Source of the DNA: Brasilonema angustatum HA4187-MV1
GTDB lineage: Bacteria > Cyanobacteriota > Cyanobacteriia > Cyanobacteriales > Nostocaceae
Assembly: GCA_019359695.1 (NCBI GenBank)
Contig: JAHHGV010000002.1
Coordinates: 62,001 to 126,000, forward strand
DNA length: 64,000 nucleotides
Direction of reading: 5' to 3'
The translations under genes and the position numbers were made by a program. The notes beneath the pieces were generated by a model. That model was not told the origin of the DNA. It saw only the letters and a list, made by a program, of their open reading frames with translations, and did no database searches. Of the stretch, positions 56,799 through 64,000 are shown piece after piece (the first letter of the stretch is position 1; each line of letters opens with the position of its first letter).

Positions 56799-57152
56799 AT
56801 GACTCAAAAAATTCAAGAATCTCCGGCAGAATCTAAAGATGTGCGAGTTACTGCAACCTCAATAATTTGGGGTATCGCTGTAGGAATGTTAGCAATTTGT
56901 ATCCCACTTTCATCTGCTACAAAAAGTGGTTCTATTTTACCTTTAGCTACTATGACAGCAGCGGCAATAGGTACTGTTGCTGTGTGGCGTTCTGATGAAA
57001 AAAAATCAACAAAGAACTCTTTACTTCCGCAAAATGTAGAACTCTTAGAGCAAAGAATTGCTAACTTAGAAACAATTATAACTCGTGATGATTTTGACTT
57101 GCGGATGAAAATTAAACAGGTAGAATCTCGCGATCGCAAAAGTGACAATTAA
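56799..57152 (+). CDS. Small membrane protein with C-terminal coiled coil (117 aa)
   Basis: Two hydrophobic segments, about residues 19-38 and 46-64 (GSILPLATMTAAAIGTVAVW), then a polar, helical tail ending with QNVELLEQRIANLETIITRDDFDLRMKIKQVE, a likely coiled coil. No recognised family. The ATG at 56799 has no strong ribosome site. The structure suggests a membrane-anchored dimer. Alone on the plus strand, with another small membrane protein gene 280 nt downstream. Confidence 0.6.
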   Translation: MTQKIQESPAESKDVRVTATSIIWGIAVGMLAICIPLSSATKSGSILPLATMTAAAIGTVAVWRSDEKKSTKNSLLPQNVELLEQRIANLETIITRDDFDLRMKIKQVESRDRKSDN

Positions 57153-57432
57153 ATAATTTTTATCCAACTCACTAACTTTGTGTAAGATATAACTCGACTG
57201 GCAATTTTTGATAATTGCCTTAATTTATTCTTAATCTTGTATTACTCTTTTTTCTTTTTGATTACCATATTATTTTTAAATTTTATATACACTCTGTCAG
57301 AATCGCATGTTTCTATAAAAAAAAGATCTAAATTGTGAAGCGATATTACATTTTTGAAAAAAATGTTTAGAAAACGTCTAAAAAGCAAACATGGCTCTAA
57401 CGTAGAACCTAAGAAGATACTAGAGGCAATTT

Positions 57433-57747
57433 ATGACGAGTAACATTCAAAAGTATCGATTTGTCTGTACCCTGACATTTGGCGATATCTATGGTCAAAT
57501 CATTGTTTGGTTGATTACCATTACAATAAGTTTGGCGTCAGCTTTGGCGTTGATGGGTGCCAGAAAACCTGTTTATGCTTTAGCCACTGTTGGACTCGTA
57601 GTTTTACTATCTTTGCCTTTCTTGCTTTTTGCCTTCGTCACTACCTTGCTAAATCACATTGAAGTGTCTCCTATAGAACCAGGAACAAAAATGGAACCAA
57701 TTCCAGGTAATGTGTCGCAGCAACAACCTGTAGAAGCAACTAGCTGA
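57433..57747 (+). CDS. Small two-helix membrane protein (104 aa)
   Basis: The ATG at 57433 follows AGAGGCAATTT, with AGAGG a plausible ribosome site. Hydrophobic segments at about 20-42 and 48-72 (ALATVGLVVLLSLPFLLFAFVTTLL), then a Pro-, Gln- and Val-rich polar C terminus. No family recognised. Likely a real small membrane protein of unknown role. Confidence 0.65.
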   Translation: MTSNIQKYRFVCTLTFGDIYGQIIVWLITITISLASALALMGARKPVYALATVGLVVLLSLPFLLFAFVTTLLNHIEVSPIEPGTKMEPIPGNVSQQQPVEATS

Positions 57748-58467
57748 TCAATTTTAGATTGAGGACTGATAAATGATTAGTTGTTAACGGCAAATGGTAA
57801 AGAACAAGCTAATGCGTGTCTAAGTTACTTGATTTTTTTTGGCTGTCATTAGTCAGCGCGTCGCCTGTTATTACAAATGATTAATGACCAAAACATACAA
57901 ACCCCGTGAACACGTCAATGTGTAACTTAACAAGTGCAACAGCGTAAGCTAACAACTAAACAATTCTCATTCCTGACTTCAAAGTTCATAACTGACACCA
58001 CATCCCTGTCTGTTGGCGGGGAATTTTTTTGACCAAAGCTAAGGGTGTAGGGGTGTAGGCAATACGGTTCGGTTAGCTTGTTTTTCTCAAGGAAGATCCC
58101 CCCAACCACGCCAGGTGCTACAACGGGGGGAACCCCAACGCCAGACGCCTCAAGTCGGGAAACCCGCCCACGGCGCTGGCTCCGCAACGCACTGGCTCCC
58201 CTTAAAAAGGGGGCTTATAACCCTCTTTTACCCCCTTTTTAAGGGGGTCGCCGCAGGCGGGGGGATCTTATCCAAACCGTATTGGGGGTGTAGGGGAAAG
58301 AAAAAACGATATTTTTGTACAAGAAAACCCCGGAATCACCTTGGTCTCAGAGCAAGCACTGATTTATTCCCTACACCCTTATACCCTTACACCCCTTCTT
58401 CTTGACACACGCGACGTATCAGCTTTTTACAATATAACAACTATAACTTTTTGATAATTGGGGATTT
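57748..58467. other. Long intergenic region with dispersed repeats
   Basis: A repeat of the GAGCCAGT family lies at about 58105-58205 (AACGCCAGACGCC, AAGTCGGGAAACCCGCC, GGCGCTGGCTCCGC). A long inverted pair of AAAAAGGGGGCTTATAACCC and CCCTTTTTAAGGGGG surrounds 58203-58250. TTACACCC-type runs lie up to 58395. The region contains the sdhA promoter. Confidence 0.5.
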
Positions 58468-60198
58468 GTGATGCTTGAACACGATGTAATTATTGTCGGA
58501 GGTGGGTTGGCTGGGTGTCGCGCTGCAGTGGAAATTGCCCGCATTGACCCCAGTTTGAACGTCGCAGTGGTTGCGAAAACTCACCCGATTCGTTCCCACT
58601 CAGTCGCAGCACAAGGTGGTATGGCTGCGTCTCTAAAAAATGTTGATTCAGCAGACACTTGGGAAGCTCATGCTTTTGACACTGTTAAGGGTTCTGACTA
58701 TTTAGCTGACCAAGATGCGGTGGAAATTCTCACGCGTGAAGCGCCAGATGTCGTGATTGATCTAGAACACATGGGCGTTTTATTCTCCCGTTTAAACGAT
58801 GGTCGCATTGCTCAACGCGCTTTTGGTGGACATTCTCACAATCGTACTTGCTACGCTGCTGATAAAACTGGTCACGCCATTTTGCATGAACTGGTGAACA
58901 ACCTGCGGCGATATGGTGTGCAAATTTATCAAGAGTGGTACGTGATGCGCCTGATTTTAGAAGAAGGTCAGGCGAAAGGTGTGGTGATGTACCGTATCGA
59001 AGATGGGCACATAGAAGTGTTGCGAGCTAAAGCAGTGATGTTTGCGACTGGCGGATATGGGCGAGTTTACAACACCACGTCTAATGATTATGCTTCCACG
59101 GGTGATGGTCTGGCAATGACTGCTCTGGCTGGTTTACCGTTGCAAGATATGGAGTTTGTGCAATTTCATCCTACAGGGTTATATCCGGTAGGGGTGCTGA
59201 TTTCAGAAGCAGTGCGTGGGGAAGGGGCATATCTGATCAACTCTGAGGGAGAACGGTTTATGGAAAGATACGCTCCCAGTCGCATGGAACTTGCTCCGCG
59301 TGATATTACTTCACGGGCGATCGCCTACGAAATTCGTGCTGGTCGTGGTGTTCATCAAGATGGGAGTGCGGGTGGTCCCTTTGTCTATCTTGACTTACGA
59401 CACATGGGTAAAGAAAAAATCATGAGTCGCGTTCCCTTCTCTTGGGAGGAAGCACACCGTCTGGTGGGTGTTGACGCAGTCACTCAACCTATGCCTGTCC
59501 GCCCTACCATTCATTATTGCATGGGTGGTATCCCTGTGAATACTGAAGGTCAAGTTCGTAGTAGTGGCGATGGTCTGATTGATGGCTTTTTTGCCGCTGG
59601 GGAAACTGCTTGTGTTTCCGTACATGGTGCAAATCGTCTCGGTAGTAATTCCTTGTTGGAATGTGTGGTTTATGGACGTAGAACAGGCGCTTCGCTTGCA
59701 CATTTTGTCCAAAAACGCAAGCTGCCCACAGTGGACGAGCAACGCTACATCAGTGAAGCTCAGCAAGAGATTCAAGCTTTGCTAGATCAGTCAGGCAAAT
59801 ACCGGATTAACCAAGTCCGGCAAGCCTTCCAAGATGACATGACTCAGTACTGCGGCGTTTTCCGCACCGAGGAATTAATGCGTGAAGGTCTAAACAAAGT
59901 GCAAGAATTAGAAGAACAGTACTCGCAGATATATTTAGACGACAAAGGCAGTTGCTGGAATACAGAAATCATAGAAGCCTTTGAAACGCGGAGTTTGATG
60001 GTAGTAGGGCGTATGATTTTGGAATCAGCCTTGAATCGTCAGGAAAGTCGCGGCGCTCACTTCCGCGAAGATTATCCCCAACGGGATGACACCAACTTCT
60101 TAAGGCACACAATGGCTTATTATTCGCCAGCAGGGATTGATATCCAATATCGCCCAGTGGCAATTACGATGTTTCAGCCACAGGAGCGGAAGTATTAG
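58468..60198 (+). CDS. sdhA: Succinate dehydrogenase / fumarate reductase flavoprotein subunit
   Basis: [19 protein letters not shown] is the FAD-binding GxGxxG. The covalent FAD histidine is His44 in [37 protein letters not shown] and the final [22 protein letters not shown] are the substrate- and FAD-binding signatures. 576 residues is full length. It oxidises succinate in the electron-transport-linked complex; the iron-sulfur and membrane subunits are not next to it, as is usual in cyanobacteria. A plain start ATG at 58471 may also be used (the frame begins MMLEHD). Confidence 0.97.
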   Translation: MMLEHDVIIVGGGLAGCRAAVEIARIDPSLNVAVVAKTHPIRSHSVAAQGGMAASLKNVDSADTWEAHAFDTVKGSDYLADQDAVEILTREAPDVVIDLEHMGVLFSRLNDGRIAQRAFGGHSHNRTCYAADKTGHAILHELVNNLRRYGVQIYQEWYVMRLILEEGQAKGVVMYRIEDGHIEVLRAKAVMFATGGYGRVYNTTSNDYASTGDGLAMTALAGLPLQDMEFVQFHPTGLYPVGVLISEAVRGEGAYLINSEGERFMERYAPSRMELAPRDITSRAIAYEIRAGRGVHQDGSAGGPFVYLDLRHMGKEKIMSRVPFSWEEAHRLVGVDAVTQPMPVRPTIHYCMGGIPVNTEGQVRSSGDGLIDGFFAAGETACVSVHGANRLGSNSLLECVVYGRRTGASLAHFVQKRKLPTVDEQRYISEAQQEIQALLDQSGKYRINQVRQAFQDDMTQYCGVFRTEELMREGLNKVQELEEQYSQIYLDDKGSCWNTEIIEAFETRSLMVVGRMILESALNRQESRGAHFREDYPQRDDTNFLRHTMAYYSPAGIDIQYRPVAITMFQPQERKY

Positions 60199-60342
60199 GA
60201 AAGGCTAAAGTGCATAAAGCGGGATGTTGCTCATGATTGAAATGTCAGATGAGTAGCTCCGCTCCAAGCAAATATTAGCCTGATGTTGCCAGAAAAGTGA
60301 GTTTTGTCAAGTTTGAACAGAAATTTTTCACTAAAAATTTAA

Positions 60343-60427
60343 GTAACTAATAACTAATAACTAATAACTAATGACTAATGACTAATAACTAATGACTAAT
60401 AACTAATGACTAATAACTAATGACTAA
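60343..60427. repeat. TAACTAA/TGACTAA heptamer array at the 3' end of the kinase gene
   Basis: About 12 direct copies of the 7-mers TAACTAA and TGACTAA. Its right end runs into the last codons and stop codon of the histidine kinase gene. Confidence 0.85.
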
Positions 60428-61739
60428 CATTGCGTGGTAATTGTACACGGAAAGTGGAGCCTTCGTTAATGGTGCTTTCAACTGTGATTCTGCCATTCAT
60501 GAGGCGAACCAATTTATCAGCGATCGCCAGTCCCAAACCAATACCTCCGTACTTGCGTGTGGTAGACTTATCAACTTGCCAAAATTCTTGAAAAATGTGT
60601 GCTAGTTCCGATTGTGGGATGCCAATGCCTGTATCCTTAACCATTAACACAACTTGGTGTTGATTTCGTTGTTGTACTTCCACAAACACGCCGCCTGTAT
60701 CTGTGAATTTAATGGCGTTGGAAATCAGATTAACCAATATTTGCCGTAGACGAAGGCTATCGTTGATAACTGTGGGATTTTCGATATTTGCGTGCAAAAC
60801 TAAACTTAGGTTTTTTTGTTCGGCAAGACAACGCAGTTCCTCTGTGCTTGCTGTAACCAGCTCCAGTAAGTTAAATTCTTCTGGATTGAGTTCTAGTTTA
60901 TCTTTCTCTAATTTGGAGAAGTCAAGCATATTCTCAATCAGTGCTAGTAAATGTTTGCCACTTTTAGTAATCCGTTCTATCATGTCTCTTAATTCGACGG
61001 GGAACAGATTATAGTAGCGCTGTAACAGCAGCTGGGAAAACCCCAAAATTGAATTCAAAGGTGTACGCAGTTCGTGGGAGAGAACTGACATCATTTGAGT
61101 TTTGATGTGTGCAACTTCTTGTAACTCTAAATTCTCTTTCTGAATTAACCGCAGTTTTTCCTCTGCTTGCTTGCGGGAGGTGATATCACGCACAAGCCAA
61201 CGCAAGCCTTGAAATTTGTCTTCGGGAGCGAACACACGAGTGACACTGATGCTTGCATCAAATATATTACCTTGTCTGGTCTGCAAGCGGATTTCCCACT
61301 CTTGGATTCGCTCCATCTCAGATAACCGTGAGAATTGATTACCAAAGGCGCGACGTTCTTCCTCAGGAACAAAGTTGATCAGCGCTTTGCCTATCAAAAA
61401 ATTTTTCGAGATGTTGAGCAGTTGACTAGCCGCCTGGTTGGCTTGCAAAATTTTCCCGTTGGTATTTGTGACCAAGTAACCATCCGGTGCAAAATCAAAT
61501 AATTCCTGGTAGCGTTGACGTTCTAGTGCTAGCTGTTGGTTAGTAATTGTCAATTCCTCATTCTGTTGATGCAATTCTTCCTCTGCCACATACAATTCTT
61601 CCAAGGTGGTATTAAGTTCGTTGATAGCTTGCAACAGTACATCTTGCGGGGTCGTAGGTGATTCACGAGCACGAGATTCTAAGAATTGGCTGCGCTGGCG
61701 TACTTCCTCTATTTGTTGACTAAACTTGTCCAAATTCAC
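60417..61739 (-). CDS. PAS-domain sensor histidine kinase
   Basis: Residues 1 to about 75 form a coiled coil (NTTLEELYVAEEELHQQNEELTITNQQL). A PAS domain covers about 76-195 (FDFAPDGYLVTNTNGKILQANQAASQLL). The dimerisation/phosphotransfer domain has His222 in SVLSHELRTPLNSILGFSQLLL. The ATPase domain has NLISNAIKFTDTGG, DTGIGIPQ and GIGLGLAIADKLVRLMNG. No transmembrane segment is seen, so it senses in the cytoplasm. No receiver gene is adjacent. It follows the CheR-PAS gene on the same strand after 107 nt, so they are co-transcribed and probably partners. The last two codons and stop come from the heptamer array. Confidence 0.93.
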   Translation of the reverse strand: MNLDKFSQQIEEVRQRSQFLESRARESPTTPQDVLLQAINELNTTLEELYVAEEELHQQNEELTITNQQLALERQRYQELFDFAPDGYLVTNTNGKILQANQAASQLLNISKNFLIGKALINFVPEEERRAFGNQFSRLSEMERIQEWEIRLQTRQGNIFDASISVTRVFAPEDKFQGLRWLVRDITSRKQAEEKLRLIQKENLELQEVAHIKTQMMSVLSHELRTPLNSILGFSQLLLQRYYNLFPVELRDMIERITKSGKHLLALIENMLDFSKLEKDKLELNPEEFNLLELVTASTEELRCLAEQKNLSLVLHANIENPTVINDSLRLRQILVNLISNAIKFTDTGGVFVEVQQRNQHQVVLMVKDTGIGIPQSELAHIFQEFWQVDKSTTRKYGGIGLGLAIADKLVRLMNGRITVESTINEGSTFRVQLPRNVSH

Positions 61740-61846
61740 GGCGCACCTCTTCTAGTCTCCTCTATCAACCAAGATACATATCGTGCTTAGATCTAAAATC
61801 TATCTGACAGGTTATTCTTCAAGCGCCAATGAATGATAAAAGTTGA

Positions 61847-63706
61847 CTATTCTACTTGCGGGCGCTCTTCCATTAGGATAATAAGTCCTTGGATATCAGA
61901 GGCGTTACCCAACAGCGGGTTGCAAATCACCTGACACTGAATCGCTCTGCCCCGGCGGTTCCTAGCATCTAGCAACACTTCATAATGTTCTGACTCTCCA
62001 CTCAGAATTGTTCGCATCGGTTGTCTGAGTGGCTCCAACGGCAAATTAATGTCCAAACTCATAAAATGCTTAGAAAAAACTTCATCAAATCGCAAACCCC
62101 ACAAATCTTCTGCTTTGCGGTTCCAGATTACGACATGCAAGTCGGGACTTAGAACAACCACGCCAACACGTAAACTAGTCAGGATAGATTCTAAAAAACC
62201 GTTGACTGTATTGAGTTCTTGGCTACGTTGGCGCAATTGTTCGTTGATAGTCTGCAATTCTTCGTTGGTAGATTGCAGTTCTTCGTTCATAGTTTCTAAT
62301 TCTTCGTTGGTGGATTGTAGTTCTTCGTTTGTGGTTTCCAGCTCCTCCACTGTCGATTGAAGTTCTTCGTTGGTAGTCTCTAATTCTTCGTTTGTGGATT
62401 GGACTTCTTCATAAGCTGTTTCTAATTCTTGATTGGCGTTTACGAGTTCCTGTTGCAGATTTTTAAATCGAGTCACATCTATGAAGATAATCTTTGTACC
62501 CAAGATTTCGTCGGTGTTGTCACCTACTAAGGGTATTATCTGTACGTCGAGAGATTTCATTTCGCGGTCTGTAGTGGACCACTCAATATCTTTTAAGATG
62601 ATGGAGCGACGAGTGGAGCGAACATGGTCAATGCGCGATCGCAACTCCACAGGTCGATAAGAAAGCTCTAAATCTTGTAACGGACGACCCAAATCTTTAG
62701 AATTGAGATTAAACAAATTACGAGTTTCAGCATTAGCCAATATAACAATACTGTTGATATCCACGACTAATTGAGCGACCGGATCAATCTCAAAGGCTGC
62801 TTCATGAACGCGGATTTGGTCAACAATTTCTGGTACCGCTTGCTGTGTAGAAGAATTAGACATACTTAACAGCATATCTCGAATATTGCCGTTAGCAACT
62901 TTGGTAAATACCCGTCGCCGTAAATCTAGAGGGGTAAACGAGTGACTGCGAGTAAACAACATTTCTGCTTTCCCCAAAAACAAAAAACCATTATCATTCA
63001 GAGCAAAGTGAAAGCGATCAAGAATTTTTGCTTGGGTTTCGGTATTAAAATACATCAAAGTATTACGGCACACCAGTAGATCAATCCTGGAGATGGGTGC
63101 ATCTTGTACCAAGTTATGGCGACCAAATATGACACCGCGACGCAATTCTTTTTGAACTATGTAGCGATCGTTAACTCGCTCAAAGTATTTTTGCTGTAGA
63201 TTTGCGGGAACGCTTTCAATATCTTTTGGATTGTAACTTGCTTGGCGAGCGAGATTAAGAGCTTCCACGTCTACATCCGTGGCAAACACTTTCACCCGTG
63301 TTGTGTACTGTTCCATACCCATTGCTTCAGCAAGCAAAATCGCTATGCTGTAGGTTTCTTCCCCAGAAGCGCATCCTGCACTCCATACTCGGATTGGTTT
63401 AGTTGTATGTTTTTTTGCAACTATTTTAGAAATGATTTCACTAGCTATGTAGTCCCAAGCTTGTGGCTCACGGAAGAAAGCTGTCACATTGATCAAAATA
63501 GTGTTGAACAGCTCAGCAAACTCGTCTGGGTGTACCTCTAGATAGTCTAAATAATCATTAAAATTTTCTACACCAATAGTTTGCATACGTTTAAAAATTC
63601 GACGGCTTAAGCTTGTGCGCTTATAACCACTAAAATCAAAGCCTCGATTGCGTTTAATGTACTCTAATAAATTTTCTAATTCCGGATTTACTTCTTGGTT
63701 ATTCAT
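61847..63706 (-). CDS. CheR-type methyltransferase fused to PAS domains and a coiled coil
   Basis: Residues 1 to about 270 form a CheR methyltransferase, with the AdoMet motif VWSAGCASGEETYS at about 107-120 and NVTAFFRE before it. A PAS-like region covers about 310-420 (AQLVVDINSIVILANAETRNLF). A long coiled coil of 14-residue units (TNEELETTNEELQS) runs about 425-510. A second PAS domain follows (VVLSPDLHVVIWNRKAEDLWGLRFDE). The usual N-terminal CheB methylesterase part of the CheB-CheR-PAS hybrids is absent. The kinase gene follows 107 nt downstream. Probably the input or adaptor half of a signalling pair. 619 residues. Confidence 0.92.
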   Translation of the reverse strand: MNNQEVNPELENLLEYIKRNRGFDFSGYKRTSLSRRIFKRMQTIGVENFNDYLDYLEVHPDEFAELFNTILINVTAFFREPQAWDYIASEIISKIVAKKHTTKPIRVWSAGCASGEETYSIAILLAEAMGMEQYTTRVKVFATDVDVEALNLARQASYNPKDIESVPANLQQKYFERVNDRYIVQKELRRGVIFGRHNLVQDAPISRIDLLVCRNTLMYFNTETQAKILDRFHFALNDNGFLFLGKAEMLFTRSHSFTPLDLRRRVFTKVANGNIRDMLLSMSNSSTQQAVPEIVDQIRVHEAAFEIDPVAQLVVDINSIVILANAETRNLFNLNSKDLGRPLQDLELSYRPVELRSRIDHVRSTRRSIILKDIEWSTTDREMKSLDVQIIPLVGDNTDEILGTKIIFIDVTRFKNLQQELVNANQELETAYEEVQSTNEELETTNEELQSTVEELETTNEELQSTNEELETMNEELQSTNEELQTINEQLRQRSQELNTVNGFLESILTSLRVGVVVLSPDLHVVIWNRKAEDLWGLRFDEVFSKHFMSLDINLPLEPLRQPMRTILSGESEHYEVLLDARNRRGRAIQCQVICNPLLGNASDIQGLIILMEERPQVE

Positions 63707-63915
63707 GTCTTTTTTATACTAAACTTTAGTATTATATGTAATTGTTATCAAACTACAGCCTCCCAGGCATAATTAGTACCTCAACAAGAGATGTTTTTGC
63801 TCCAAACAGTTATTGTAAAACACTATCTGGAACGGTATAAGTTACCCTTCCACGAGACTTCCAAGCCTTTTCCCTGTTAAGCGTTCCCTGTTAAGCGTTC
63901 CCTGCTATACAAAGT
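63707..63915. other. Short intergenic region with heptamer-like array
   Basis: CCCTGTTAAGCGTTCCCTG copies at about 63870-63903. No gene seen. Confidence 0.5.
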
Positions 63916-64000
63916 TCACAAGATATTAGTTGGTTCTTCATTTGGTGCAACTTCAGTGTTGTTCCCCTGTACTGGTGTAGGGTTATCCTTGAGCAGGATA
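63916..64000 (-). CDS. C-terminal end of a gene continuing past the window
   Basis: On the minus strand an open frame runs in from the right edge and stops with TGA at 63918-63916. The visible end reads KDNPTPVQGNNTEVAPNEEP and then TNIL. The polar, Pro/Asn/Glu-rich composition fits a disordered C terminus. The family cannot be named from 27 residues. Confidence 0.45.
   Translation of the reverse strand, partial: ILLKDNPTPVQGNNTEVAPNEEPTNIL

Noticed and set aside
60343-60427. Possible CRISPR-like array
   Set aside because: Units are 7 nt with no spacers; it is a simple tandem repeat.

Overview
The window looks like the chromosome of a filamentous, probably Nostocales-type cyanobacterium. 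Evidence from the sequence: many HIP1-like GCGATCGC sites, heptamer repeat arrays of the TTCCCTG and TAACTAA types, dispersed GAGCCAGTGCGTTGG-type repeats, and typical cyanobacterial genes (glgC, a cyanobacterial-type gshA, a crtD-like carotenoid desaturase, a stand-alone sdhA, a CheR-PAS signalling protein). No rRNA, CRISPR array, intact transposase or phage gene was seen. One tRNA, elongator tRNA-Met(CAU), is present.

Layout. 0-7 kb: the N-terminal half of an Hsp70-like protein, a coiled-coil gene stopped by a perfect 48-bp palindrome, uvsE, and a subtilisin-like protease followed by a small gene that resembles the protease's own prodomain. 7-20 kb: flavodoxin, glgC, a P-loop kinase, a zinc-finger-free DnaJ, two peroxiredoxins, a glycogen debranching enzyme, tRNA-Met, a LysM/M23 envelope peptidase and trmL. 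20-28 kb: gshA, a histone-deacetylase-fold hydrolase, a truncated CHAT/TPR copy, then an RHH-CHAT-TM-TPR pair with 1-nt overlap, and a GC-rich MDR oxidoreductase. 28-42 kb: a MITE-like element, fructosamine kinase, M16 peptidase, GT2 glycosyltransferase, crtD-like desaturase, TPR proteins, an azoR / DUF1772-like / AraC cluster, an IscA/SufA-type protein and a TIGR01777-type epimerase. 42-58 kb: FHA protein, copper-type P-ATPase, TM2 protein, CPBP protease, SSB-like protein, monooxygenase remnant, sugar-type ABC ATPase, two Uma2-type genes (one frameshifted) and small membrane proteins. 58-64 kb: sdhA, then a minus-strand pair of PAS histidine kinase and CheR-PAS-coiled-coil protein, and the 3' end of one more minus-strand gene.

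How genes may work together. glgC and the debranching enzyme both belong to glycogen metabolism. The two peroxiredoxins, DnaJ, gshA, azoR and flavodoxin are redox or stress functions. The most system-like locus is 24.2-27.2 kb: a 49-residue ribbon-helix-helix-like protein translationally coupled to a membrane-anchored CHAT protease-like protein with about 13 nearly identical TPRs, next to a recently duplicated copy that lost the catalytic dyad. The second candidate is the subtilase with a free-standing prodomain-like protein. All function assignments come from reading the translated sequence; no database search was run.
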